A DNA stretch of 64,000 nucleotides from contig CAIOFF010000029.1 in assembly GCA_903857495.1 (NCBI GenBank), positions 1 to 64,000 on the forward strand. The letters are read 5' to 3'. Positions 15,838 through 24,441 of this stretch are shown piece after piece. The position numbers and the translations under genes are program-made. The notes under the pieces are model-generated. The model saw only the letters and a program-made list of their open reading frames with translations. It was not told where the DNA came from and searched no databases. The stretch's first letter is position 1. The number at the start of each line of letters is the position of its first letter. Source of the stretch: an uncultured Holophagaceae bacterium. GTDB taxonomy: Bacteria; Acidobacteriota; Holophagae; Holophagales; Holophagaceae.

Positions 15838-18800
15838 TCAGCGGACCAGGACCCGCTGCAGGACGCGGTGCAGCTCCTCGAGCTGATAGGGCTTCTGGAT
15901 GAAGGCGGCGGGCCCGCTGCCCGGGAGGGTCTTGAGGGAGTCCGTCTCGGTGTAGCCGCTGCTGAGCACGATGGGGACCGAGGCATCCAGGTGGTGCATG
16001 GCCAGGAAGGCTTCCCGGCCATCGAGGCGGGGCATGGTGAGGTCCATCAGGACCAGGTCGAAGCGGGGTCCCTCCTGGAAGCGAGCCAGAGCCTCCAGGC
16101 CATCGCCGGCGGTGGTCACCTCCAGGCCCAGGGCGATCAGGGCCGCGCTCATGGTCTCCAGGATGGACCCCTCGTCGTCGACAAGGAGGATCCGTCCCCG
16201 CAGGGGCTGGAAGGCGGGGTGCTCGCTCCCGGCGCGGAGCTCGGCCGGGGACTCCTCGGAGGCGGGGAAGCAGATGCGGAAGCTGCTGCCGCGCCCGGGC
16301 TCGCTCTGGATGCGGAGCCCGGCACCATGGCCCTTGAGGATGCCCAGCATCGCCGAGAGGCCCAGGCCCCGGCCGGTCGTCTTGGTGGTGTAGAAGGGGT
16401 CGAAGATCTTCGCCAGCACGTCGGTCGTCATGCCGCAGCCCGTGTCGGCGACCTCGAGGAGGACATAGCGGCCCGGGGCCGGGGAGTTGCCGCGGTAGGC
16501 CCGCGCCAGGTCGTGCTCGTCGAGGAGCGCCGACGAGGTGGTCAGGTGGATCGTGCCGTCGTGGTCGCCGATGGCGTCAGAGGCGTTGGTCACCAGGTTC
16601 ATGACCACCTGCTGGATCTGGGCGGCGTCGGCGTGGATCGCTGGCAGCGAGGGCTCCAGCTCGAACCGGAGCCGGATCTTCTTCGAGATGGAGACCTCCA
16701 GCAGGTGGGTCACCTCGCGGACCACCTCGTTCAGGTCCTGCGGCTGCACCAGGAAGTGTCCGCGTCCGGAGTAGGCCAGCATCTGCTTCGTCAGCTCCGT
16801 GGCCCGGAGCACCGTGGCCTCCATCCGGTCCAGGTAGGGCTGGGCCGGGGATGTCTCCGGGACGTGCAGCTGGGCCAGGTTCAGGTTGCCCAGGACCACC
16901 GTGAGGAGGTTGTTGAAGTCATGGGCGATGCCTCCGGCGAGAATGCCCAGGCTCTCCAGCTTCTGGGACTGCCGGAGCACATCCTCGGCCTGGCGGCGAT
17001 CGGTGATGTCCAGCATGTAGCCCAGGTAGTAGGGCGCCTCGGCCTCCGGGTTGGAGATGGCCGTGAAGTCATGGAACCAGCGGTACTCGCCGGCGGCGTT
17101 CCGGAGCCGATACTGCTGCTCGTAGTGGGTGCTTCCCCTGCCGCGCAGCAGCTCCGACTCGACATGGACACGCGGCCGGTCCTCGGGATGGAGCAGCGCA
17201 TCGAACTCGATCTGGCCGGAGGTCAGGTCCTCGGGGCGGTAGCCCAGCAGGGCCTGGACATTGGGGCTCACGTAGTCCACCCGCCAGGGGGGGGTCGCCC
17301 GCCAGCGGATGATCATGACCGGCCCGCCCACAAAGAGGCCCCGCTCGGCCCGGAGGGCCTCCTCGATCTGCTGGCGCTCGGTGATGTCCGTGGCGATGCC
17401 GATGACGCTCTCCAGGCGGCCCTGCTCATCGAAGACCGGCGTGAGAGAGTTGTCGAAGGTGCGGCCGACGGCGTGGGTGATCTGCCGGGAAGCCTCACCG
17501 CCCAAGGCCCGCCGGATCTGGTCGAGCGTCTCCGGGTCCTCCCGGTAGAGGTCCAGGGCGCTCAGGCCCAGCACGGCGCCGGGAACCAGGCCCAGGTTGG
17601 CGAGCCCCAGCCCTTCGGAGAGCAGGAACCGGCCCGAGGGGTCCAGCTGGTAGATGATGGCCTGGGAGTTGGCCAGCACCGTGCGCAGCCGCTGCTCCGC
17701 CGTGCGCAAGGCCGCTTCGGCGGCCCTGCGCACGGAGATGTCCCGGGTGACGGTCAGGAGGCCGGGGGTGCCGCCCACATCCATGACCTTGGCGGACATG
17801 AGGCCCACCAGGGTGGAGCCATCCTTCCGGCGGAAGGCGAGCTCTTCGCCGACGAATTCGCCGCGGTCCTTGATGAGCTGGATCATCCGGGTGCGGTCTG
17901 CGGGATCCACCCAGATGTTCATGTCGAGGGAGGTGCGGCCGAGGGCCTCCGCCCGGGTCCAGCCCGTGAGCTTCTCGAACCCTTCACTGACCTCCAGGTA
18001 GGTGCCGTCGTCCAGCCGGGTGAGGTTGATGGCGTCGGGACTGGCGTGGAAGACCCGCGAGAAGCGGTCTTCACTGTGCCGGAGGGCGGCCTCCGCCGCC
18101 TTGCGCTCGGTGATGTCCTGGGCCTGGGTGAAGACCACTTCCCGGCCCTCGAAGGTGATATAGCCGCTGCTGGTCTCCACGGGGAAGGTGCTGCCATCCC
18201 GGCGGCGGTGGCAGGCCTCGGCGCGGCTGGACCCGCTCTCCCGGAGCTGGGCCCAGCGCGCCGGCCACTGGGTTGGGCTCGCCCCCTGCTCGAAGTCCCA
18301 GATCGACCGCCCCAGCAGCTCCTGCCGGGAGTAGCCCAGGGCCGCCTCGGCGGCCTGGTTCACGAAGATCAGGCGGCCTGTGGCGTTCATGCCGTAGACG
18401 GGATCCACGGCCTTGTCGATGGCCGCGTTCAGGATGCGCTGTTCGCGCTGGGCCTCGGTGCGCTCCAAGGCCAGGGCCACCTGGCCCGAGACGAAGGAGA
18501 GCAGGTCCCGCTCCAGATCGGTGTAGCGGTGGCCGCCCTCGTAGCTCTGCACCACCAGGGCCCCGAAGAGGCCGGAGCTTCGGCGCAGGGGCACGCCCAG
18601 CCAGTCCAGGGAGAGGGCGCCGAAGGGCTCGACTTCGCCCTCGGCTTCGAGCTGCAGGAGGGCCGCCACGTCCAGCAGAACCGGCTGCCCAAGGCGGAGG
18701 AGGTATTCCGTGAGGCCGCGTCCCAGGGGCTTGGGCTCCGGCCGGGGATCCACCTCGTCCACCCAATAGGGGAACGAGACAGTGTCGCTCTCATGGTTCC

Positions 18801-19368
18801 ACAGGGCCACGTAGAAGTTCTCGGCGGGCATGAGGTCCCGCACGATGCTGTGGACCAGGGCGAAGAGCTCCTGGGCGCTCTTGGCCTCGACGGCGGCCTC
18901 GGCGACGCGGTAGGTGGCCCGCTGGGTCAGCTCCGCCTGCCTACGCACCGAGATGTCCTGGGCGACAGCCACCACGACCTGCTCACCCCGGTGGAGCCCT
19001 GGATAGAGGCGGAGCTCCTTGGGGAAGACCTCGCCGTTCTTGCGCAGGCCCCAGAACTCGAGGACCTGGGGCTCGCCGCCCAACGCCTGCTGGAAGGCTT
19101 GGCCAAGCCGCTCAAAGTCATTCCGGCCCGGCGCGGAGAGGATCCCCGGCTGCTGACCGATGAAGAAGGGCTTCGGGTAGCCGTACATGCGGGCGGCGCC
19201 TTCGTTCACCTCCAGAAAGCACCCCTGAGCATCCTGGATGTAGATGGCTTCGGAAATCGAGTCGATCATGCCCTGGGTCGACTCGAGGCGGGTGCGAAGG
19301 TCCTCTTCCCGTCGCCTCGCGGCGTCGAGGGCCGCTTGCAGGTCATTTGGGGCTGGGCGTTCAGTCAT
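15838..19368 (-). CDS. Multi-PAS hybrid sensor histidine kinase
   Basis: This is a cytoplasmic hybrid kinase of 1176 residues with no transmembrane segment. Order: PAS (about 25-140), a GAF-like region (about 150-300), four further PAS modules each followed by PAC-type repeats (about 305-800, including VGIATDITERQQ), HisKA with GGIAHDFNNLLTVVLGN (His near 816), and ATPase (NLVTNASDAIG, DTGCGM, GRGLGLSAMLGIL). A C-terminal receiver follows (about 1060-1172, ILLVDDEGS with Asp in VLMDLTMPRLDG near 1106). Many stacked PAS units suggest redox or small-ligand sensing. No dedicated response regulator is adjacent. The start lacks a clear Shine-Dalgarno sequence; a TATTAT -10-like hexamer lies about 33 bases upstream. 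Confidence 0.88.
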   Translation of the reverse strand: MTERPAPNDLQAALDAARRREEDLRTRLESTQGMIDSISEAIYIQDAQGCFLEVNEGAARMYGYPKPFFIGQQPGILSAPGRNDFERLGQAFQQALGGEPQVLEFWGLRKNGEVFPKELRLYPGLHRGEQVVVAVAQDISVRRQAELTQRATYRVAEAAVEAKSAQELFALVHSIVRDLMPAENFYVALWNHESDTVSFPYWVDEVDPRPEPKPLGRGLTEYLLRLGQPVLLDVAALLQLEAEGEVEPFGALSLDWLGVPLRRSSGLFGALVVQSYEGGHRYTDLERDLLSFVSGQVALALERTEAQREQRILNAAIDKAVDPVYGMNATGRLIFVNQAAEAALGYSRQELLGRSIWDFEQGASPTQWPARWAQLRESGSSRAEACHRRRDGSTFPVETSSGYITFEGREVVFTQAQDITERKAAEAALRHSEDRFSRVFHASPDAINLTRLDDGTYLEVSEGFEKLTGWTRAEALGRTSLDMNIWVDPADRTRMIQLIKDRGEFVGEELAFRRKDGSTLVGLMSAKVMDVGGTPGLLTVTRDISVRRAAEAALRTAEQRLRTVLANSQAIIYQLDPSGRFLLSEGLGLANLGLVPGAVLGLSALDLYREDPETLDQIRRALGGEASRQITHAVGRTFDNSLTPVFDEQGRLESVIGIATDITERQQIEEALRAERGLFVGGPVMIIRWRATPPWRVDYVSPNVQALLGYRPEDLTSGQIEFDALLHPEDRPRVHVESELLRGRGSTHYEQQYRLRNAAGEYRWFHDFTAISNPEAEAPYYLGYMLDITDRRQAEDVLRQSQKLESLGILAGGIAHDFNNLLTVVLGNLNLAQLHVPETSPAQPYLDRMEATVLRATELTKQMLAYSGRGHFLVQPQDLNEVVREVTHLLEVSISKKIRLRFELEPSLPAIHADAAQIQQVVMNLVTNASDAIGDHDGTIHLTTSSALLDEHDLARAYRGNSPAPGRYVLLEVADTGCGMTTDVLAKIFDPFYTTKTTGRGLGLSAMLGILKGHGAGLRIQSEPGRGSSFRICFPASEESPAELRAGSEHPAFQPLRGRILLVDDEGSILETMSAALIALGLEVTTAGDGLEALARFQEGPRFDLVLMDLTMPRLDGREAFLAMHHLDASVPIVLSSGYTETDSLKTLPGSGPAAFIQKPYQLEELHRVLQRVLVR

Positions 19369-19441
19369 GCGGGCGGGATCGCAGGGAAGTCATCCCTTGC
19401 ATAATACGGAGCAAATCCATTGTCCGTATCGAGAAAATCAA

Positions 19442-20500
19442 TCAGGCCCAGCGGAAGCGTTTTACGGCCAGGAGGAAGGCCGCCAGGCCCCAGGTCGCGA
19501 CGATGCCCAGGCCCAGGCCGTGCCCCGCCAGACCCGCACCATCGTTGAAGACCGCGCGCAGGGCCTTGAGGAACGGGGCTAGGGGCATCCCTGCCACCAC
19601 GTGCTGCAGCCAGACCGGGGCGGAGTCCAGCGTGAAGTAGACACCGCTCAGCATCATCAAGGGGAAGAACACCAGGTTCGAGATGGCCGCGTAGCCCTCG
19701 GAGGTCTCCGCGAAGCCACTCAGCGCGAACCCGAAGGCCATGAAGCAGCCGGTCCCCAGGGCCATGATGAGGGCGAGGTTCAGGAAGGAGCCCTGGTTCG
19801 CGATGCCGAACACGAGGTAGCCCACCAGCAGGAGAATGGCGGCCTGCACCACCGTGACTGTGAGCCGGTGCAGCACCTGGCCCAGCAGGAAGATCCACTT
19901 GGGCAGGGGGGTCACGGCCAGGCGCCGAAACTTGCCCTTCTCCCGGTAGGACACGTTCACCATGCCCACGCTGAAGAGGCCCATGCTCACGAGGTTGAGG
20001 CCCAGCAGGCCGGGCAGCAGGAAAGAGGCGTAGTTGGCGGAGCGCTTGCGCCCCGGGCTCTCCACCTGGAGGGGGATGCGGCGGGGCTCCGGGGCGCCGC
20101 TGAGGCGCGCCTGGGCCACCAGCCAGGCCTGGTTCACCAGCCCCGCCGTGGCGCCGGCCTGGGCCATGAGGTAGCTGTTCAGGCGCAGGCGGTAGCCCTC
20201 GCCGTCGGGCTCAAGCTGGGCGGCGGTCTCGCCCCGGGCCCAGCGGGCTTCGGCCTCGGCCCGCGAGAGGGCCACCACCTTCAGCTGCAGGTCCCCCAGG
20301 GCCTGATCCAGGGCCGCGTCCTGCGGTCCCGGCGCCAGGGCGGCCACGCGCACCACCGCGAGCTTGGGCCCACCGCTGTCCCGGAAGATCGTGCCGAAGC
20401 CCAGGAGCAGGATCACGGGGAAGGCCATGGTCCAGAACATGGCCACCCGGTCGCGGCTGTAGAGCCGCCACTCCATCGCAAACTGCCGCCATAAAATCAT
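19442..20500 (-). CDS. ABC-2 type transporter permease
   Basis: This is the membrane subunit of an exporter, 352 residues. One transmembrane segment near the N-terminus (VAMFWTMAFPVILLLGFGTIF) is followed by an extracytoplasmic domain (about 45-165). A block of five hydrophobic segments follows (about 175-345), including LFSVGMVNVSYREKGKFRRL. This is the topology of ABC-2/YhfP-like permeases for drugs, lipids or copper-related exporters. It begins two bases after the ATPase gene stops, so they form one transporter. No substrate can be inferred. Confidence 0.83.
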   Translation of the reverse strand: MILWRQFAMEWRLYSRDRVAMFWTMAFPVILLLGFGTIFRDSGGPKLAVVRVAALAPGPQDAALDQALGDLQLKVVALSRAEAEARWARGETAAQLEPDGEGYRLRLNSYLMAQAGATAGLVNQAWLVAQARLSGAPEPRRIPLQVESPGRKRSANYASFLLPGLLGLNLVSMGLFSVGMVNVSYREKGKFRRLAVTPLPKWIFLLGQVLHRLTVTVVQAAILLLVGYLVFGIANQGSFLNLALIMALGTGCFMAFGFALSGFAETSEGYAAISNLVFFPLMMLSGVYFTLDSAPVWLQHVVAGMPLAPFLKALRAVFNDGAGLAGHGLGLGIVATWGLAAFLLAVKRFRWA

Positions 20501-20502
20501 AG

Positions 20503-21423
20503 CTATTCCCTAAGACTGCGCCCCGTCCGATGGAGGAACACGTCCTCCAGGGTGGCGCGGCGGATGTGGACCTGCTGGAAGGGCACGGCCCGGGTTTCGG
20601 CGGCCTCCAGCAGCCGGGGTAGGAGGGCCTTGGGATCCGGCGTGGGGATCTCCCAGAGGTCGGCCCGGCGCTCTACGGCCAGGCCGAGGTCCGTGGCGAA
20701 GGCGCCGGGTTCAGGTGCGGGGCCGTCGAAGGTGAGCTCCACCACGCTGGGAATGGCCAGATCGGCGATGAGGGAGGCCGGGGTGCCCGTGGCGATGACC
20801 TTGCCGTGGTCCATGATCGCCAGCCGGTCGCAGAGGGCCTCGGCCTCGTCCATGTAGTGGGTGGTGAGGACCACCGTCCGTCCCTCGGCCTTCATGCTGC
20901 GGACCACGTCCCAGAGGCCGCGGCGGGCCTGGGGATCGAGGCCCGTGGTGGGCTCGTCCAGGAAGACCAGCTCGGGATCGTTCACCAGGGCCATGGCCAG
21001 CGCCAGCCGCTGCTGCTGGCCGCCGCTGAGGGTGATGTGGTAGGCGTCCGCTTTCTCCTCCAGCTGCACCAGCTTCAGCAGATCCTCGGTGCTGCGGCGC
21101 TTGGGGTAGTAGCTGCCGTAGAGGTCCAGGGACTCCCGGGGGGTGATCTTGTTGAACAGGCTGGTGCTCTGCAGCTGGACGCCGATGCGCGAGCGGATCT
21201 CCCGGCCGTTCCGCGCCCAGGTGAGGCCCAGGATCTCGATCTCGCCGGAATCGGCTTCCGTGAGGCCCTCGATGACCTCCAGGGTGGTGGTCTTGCCCGC
21301 CCCGTTGGGACCCAGCAGCCCGAAGACCTCGCCCTGCGCAACGTCGAGGTCCACGCCGGCCACGGCGACGACCTTGGGGAAGGTCTTGCGCAGGCCGCGA
21401 AGGCGGAGGGCAGGCAGGGACAT
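20503..21423 (-). CDS. ABC transporter ATP-binding protein
   Basis: This is the nucleotide-binding subunit of the ABC-2 exporter formed with the downstream permease; 306 residues. Walker A GPNGAGKTTT, Q-loop IGVQLQSTSLF, signature LSGGQQQR, Walker B LVFLDEPTTGLD and the switch His in TTHYMDEAEALCD are intact. The DrrA-like C-terminal segment (about 225-300) is present. AGGAG precedes the ATG. Its upstream region holds the second copy of the CACCAAG repeat about 120 bases away. Confidence 0.92.
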   Translation of the reverse strand: MSLPALRLRGLRKTFPKVVAVAGVDLDVAQGEVFGLLGPNGAGKTTTLEVIEGLTEADSGEIEILGLTWARNGREIRSRIGVQLQSTSLFNKITPRESLDLYGSYYPKRRSTEDLLKLVQLEEKADAYHITLSGGQQQRLALAMALVNDPELVFLDEPTTGLDPQARRGLWDVVRSMKAEGRTVVLTTHYMDEAEALCDRLAIMDHGKVIATGTPASLIADLAIPSVVELTFDGPAPEPGAFATDLGLAVERRADLWEIPTPDPKALLPRLLEAAETRAVPFQQVHIRRATLEDVFLHRTGRSLRE

Positions 21424-21543
21424 GGACACTCCTCTCGGACCCTCAGGAATACCATGCGAAACGGGTGTCTGGACAGGGGTAGGAGCTGAAATGAACGGAG
21501 CCCCGACTCTGGATCGTGCCGACCTGAAGGGCAACAAAAGATC

Positions 21544-21640
21544 GCCACCAAGGCACCAAGGCACCAAGGCACCAAGAACTGCCAAGGAAATGATCGGCTG
21601 TCTTTCTAGGTGTCTTGGTGTCTTGGTGGCAAAGGCTTTT
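21544..21640. repeat. CACCAAG-type dispersed inverted repeat, copy 2
   Basis: The left arm has four tandem CACCAAG heptamers and ends in AAGAACTGCC (21544-21583). The right arm (about 21605-21630) has three complementary CTTGGTG units, one mutated to CTAGGTG, and then the flank AAAGGCTTTT exactly as in copy 1. It lies between the ispE 3' end and the ABC ATPase 5' end. The copies differ in heptamer number, which points to repeat expansion or contraction. Confidence 0.85.
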
Positions 21641-21669
21641 CGCCTTCAATCAACTGCAAAACATATAGA

Positions 21670-22506
21670 TCAGACTGCCCAGAAACCCCACTCGGGGTGG
21701 CTCCCCCGAAGCTCGGCGGCAGCCTCGTCGCGTGCTGCAACGGTGGCGAAGCGCCCGGCCCAGCAGCTGCCCGATCCGCAGAGCAGGGGGTCACCGCCGG
21801 CATCCCGGAGGGCGTCCCGCACCTCGGCCAGCAGGGGGCAGACCCAGAGGGCCGCGCCGGTCAGGTCGTTGCGCCAGGGCGGCGGGGCTCCGGCGGGCTG
21901 GGAGGCCAGGGCCTCGGGGAAGGGATAGCCCACGGACTGCAGCGCCCGGTAGACGCTGGGCGTGCCGACATAGAGCCCGGGATGCACCAGCAGCAGGGGC
22001 TCCAGGGGGATCGGCCGCAGCGGGAAGACCCGCTCGCCCCGGCCCAGGCCCAGGGAGGTGCCGCCCAGCAGGAACAGCGGCACGTCACTGCCCAGGCGCC
22101 CGGCCATGCGCAGCAGGGCGTCATCACTCAGATTCAGGTCGAAGAGCCGGTTGCCCAGCCGCAGGGCGCCCGCGGCGTCGCTGCTGCCCCCGCCGAGCCC
22201 GGCGCCGTGGGGGATGCGCTTCTCCAGGTGCAGCGTTGCGGGCAGAGGTCTGCCCGCCGCCGCTTCCAGCAGCCGCCAGGCCTTGAGCACCAGGTTGGAG
22301 GCATCCGCCACGAGGCCCTCGCTGGTCGGCCCTCCAAGTGTCAGGGACAGCTCCGCGGCGGGCTCGGCGGTCAGGGTGTCCGAGAGTTCGGGGAGGCCCT
22401 CCAGCACAGTGGTAACCAGCTCCAGCTCATGGAAGCCATCGGCCCGGTGGCCCAGCACCGCCAGGAAGCGGTTCAGCTTGGGGGGGCAGCTCACACAAAT
22501 GGACAT
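21670..22506 (-). CDS. ispE: 4-diphosphocytidyl-2-C-methyl-D-erythritol kinase
   Basis: This is a GHMP-family kinase of the MEP isoprenoid pathway that phosphorylates CDP-methylerythritol at O2. It has 278 residues. It shows the N-terminal CPPKLNRFLAVLGHRADGFH with the catalytic Lys, the ATP-binding loop PHGAGLGGGSSDAAGAL, the active-site Asp in RLGSDVPLFLLGG, and the C-terminal LCGSGSCWAGRF. The ATG is fixed by the family start; the frame is open far upstream without homology. The same pathway's IspH is encoded at 59.3 kb. Confidence 0.92.
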   Translation of the reverse strand: MSICVSCPPKLNRFLAVLGHRADGFHELELVTTVLEGLPELSDTLTAEPAAELSLTLGGPTSEGLVADASNLVLKAWRLLEAAAGRPLPATLHLEKRIPHGAGLGGGSSDAAGALRLGNRLFDLNLSDDALLRMAGRLGSDVPLFLLGGTSLGLGRGERVFPLRPIPLEPLLLVHPGLYVGTPSVYRALQSVGYPFPEALASQPAGAPPPWRNDLTGAALWVCPLLAEVRDALRDAGGDPLLCGSGSCWAGRFATVAARDEAAAELRGSHPEWGFWAV

Positions 22507-22605
22507 GGGGTCAGGGTAGGGCGAAGGCGGTGACCAGAGCAACCGGGGCGAGGGAAAGAGCGCCCTGAAACGCAGCCGACTGATTCTGAAGCCTGTCCGC
22601 TTAGG

Positions 22606-24372
22606 ATGAAGCAGGAGATGACCTTGCTTCGACCATTCCGCTTCAGGACGGCCTCGCTCGCACTCTCCTGCGCCCTCCTTCTGACCGGTGCCCTCCTGGT
22701 CGGAGGCTGCCACCGGGGGGGCGTGGCGAACAGCGCAACTCCCCCCGCGACCCGTCCGGAGGAGATGCGTGCCTATGTGAGTGCCCTCGCTGGCTTCGGC
22801 GAGAAGGCGGTCGGCAGCGAGGCGGGGGTCGCCGCGGCGGGCTGGATCCTGCGCGAGATGGCCGCGCTCGGTCTCGAGGATCCTCACTTCGAGGAGTTCT
22901 CCTTCCCCTACAACACCTACCGCACCTATCCGCTGACGATCACCCTGGGCGGACAGACGCAGGAGCTCGCCTACGATGTGCTCGAGGCCTCCGGGGGGAC
23001 CGCCGGAAGCGGGCTGCGGGCGGAGCTGGCCTACGTCAACATCGGCGCGCCGGAGGACTTCCGCGGGCGGGACCTCGCCGGGAAGATCGTGGTCCTCAAG
23101 CGGGACGAGAACTACGATCGCTCGGTCCAGCTGCAGAACGCGATCGCGGCCCATGCCGCGGCGATGCTCTACGTCTCCCAGGCGCCGGGCAACCTGCGCC
23201 AGGTGGGGACCGTCCGCCACACCTTCGAGCCGTCCCACCCGATCCCGGCGCTCTCCATCGGCAGGCAGGACGGCCAGGCCCTGATCCAGGCGCTCCAGGC
23301 GGGGACACCGGTGAGCGCCTCGGTGCGCCTCGACGTCACCCTGTCTCCTCTCGACGCCCCTGGCCACGGGCGCAACGTGATCGGCCGCATCACGGGGGAG
23401 GACGCGCGCCGCATGATCCTCGTTAGTGCGCACTACGACAGCTGGAAGGCGGGCGCCTCGGACAACGCGAGCGGCGTGGCTGGCATCCTCGGGGTGGCCC
23501 GGCGCGAGCTGGCGCGCTACCGCCAGCTGGGCCGCAAGCCTCGCTACACCCTCGTGTTCATCGCCTACGACGGCGAAGAGATCGACCTCTACGGCGGCTA
23601 CGACTACCTCCGGAAGCACGTCTTCACGCCCGATCCCCAGCAGGTGCTCGCGTCGGTGAACCTCGAGATGCCGGTCGGCGCCGATCGGGAGTCGCAGGCG
23701 ACGTATCCTGACACCGCGCAGCCGACCTGGAGCGTCATCCACTCCCGGATCGCGGTCCTCGAGCAGACCCTCGCCGCGGTCGGGAGCCGCCTGCCTGCGC
23801 CGCTCTACCCGAAGCTCCAGGGGATCGACGACGTCGCGAGGATCAGCGGCGGGATCATCGCCACCGACATCCAGCCGCACTTCCGGGCCGGCATTCCAAC
23901 CCTCTGCACCTGGACGGGGACCCCCTGGTACCACACGTCGATGGATGACCCGGAGCACCTCGACTACGAGTTCCTCGCGCGGTCGGTCGACTACTTCGGA
24001 GAGATCCTCTACGAGCTGATGGCGCACGCCCCGAGCGAGTTCGCTGAGGTCGATCCCTCGCTGCTGAAGGCCAGGGTCACGCCCGGACTGCGGAGCTCCA
24101 CCCAGGAAGACCTTGTGGTCGAGGTCGAAGTCACGGGGCTCACGGGTCAGCCGGCCAGCGGCGTGCCGCTGACGGTCGAGCTGCTCGTGCGGGATTTCTT
24201 CCCGGCCTGGTCCGACGCGACCGGAAGGATTGTCACGGACGCAGCGGGCCGCGCGCAGTTCACCGTGCCCGCCGCCGCGCTCAGCCTGGCGCCCGACGGG
24301 CGGTTCCTCGATGTGACGGGGGGGAAGGACTACCCGGTGGTCGAGGTCAGCGCACCCGTGCTCGGTCCCTGA
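22606..24372 (+). CDS. M28-family zinc peptidase, lipoprotein
   Basis: This is an exported aminopeptidase-like protein of 588 residues. An N-terminal lipobox (LVGGC) places it on a membrane surface. A PA insertion (about 120-250) lies within the peptidase. Zinc-site segments are SAHYDSWKAGASDNASG, YDGEEIDLYG, NLEMPVGAD and HTSMDDPEHLD. The usual third-ligand Asp (NLDM) is Glu here. A C-terminal beta-rich extension (about 490-588) follows. Leu is written mostly CTC and many codons end in CG pairs, unlike the CTG-dominated neighbours, which hints at recent transfer. An alternative start lies four codons downstream. Confidence 0.82.
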   Translation: MKQEMTLLRPFRFRTASLALSCALLLTGALLVGGCHRGGVANSATPPATRPEEMRAYVSALAGFGEKAVGSEAGVAAAGWILREMAALGLEDPHFEEFSFPYNTYRTYPLTITLGGQTQELAYDVLEASGGTAGSGLRAELAYVNIGAPEDFRGRDLAGKIVVLKRDENYDRSVQLQNAIAAHAAAMLYVSQAPGNLRQVGTVRHTFEPSHPIPALSIGRQDGQALIQALQAGTPVSASVRLDVTLSPLDAPGHGRNVIGRITGEDARRMILVSAHYDSWKAGASDNASGVAGILGVARRELARYRQLGRKPRYTLVFIAYDGEEIDLYGGYDYLRKHVFTPDPQQVLASVNLEMPVGADRESQATYPDTAQPTWSVIHSRIAVLEQTLAAVGSRLPAPLYPKLQGIDDVARISGGIIATDIQPHFRAGIPTLCTWTGTPWYHTSMDDPEHLDYEFLARSVDYFGEILYELMAHAPSEFAEVDPSLLKARVTPGLRSSTQEDLVVEVEVTGLTGQPASGVPLTVELLVRDFFPAWSDATGRIVTDAAGRAQFTVPAAALSLAPDGRFLDVTGGKDYPVVEVSAPVLGP

Positions 24373-24441
24373 CGAGCCCATAGGGTCTGCCTCACACCTG
24401 AAGGCTTGTGCCCGTCCTGAACAGCTTGACTCGGAGCCTCC

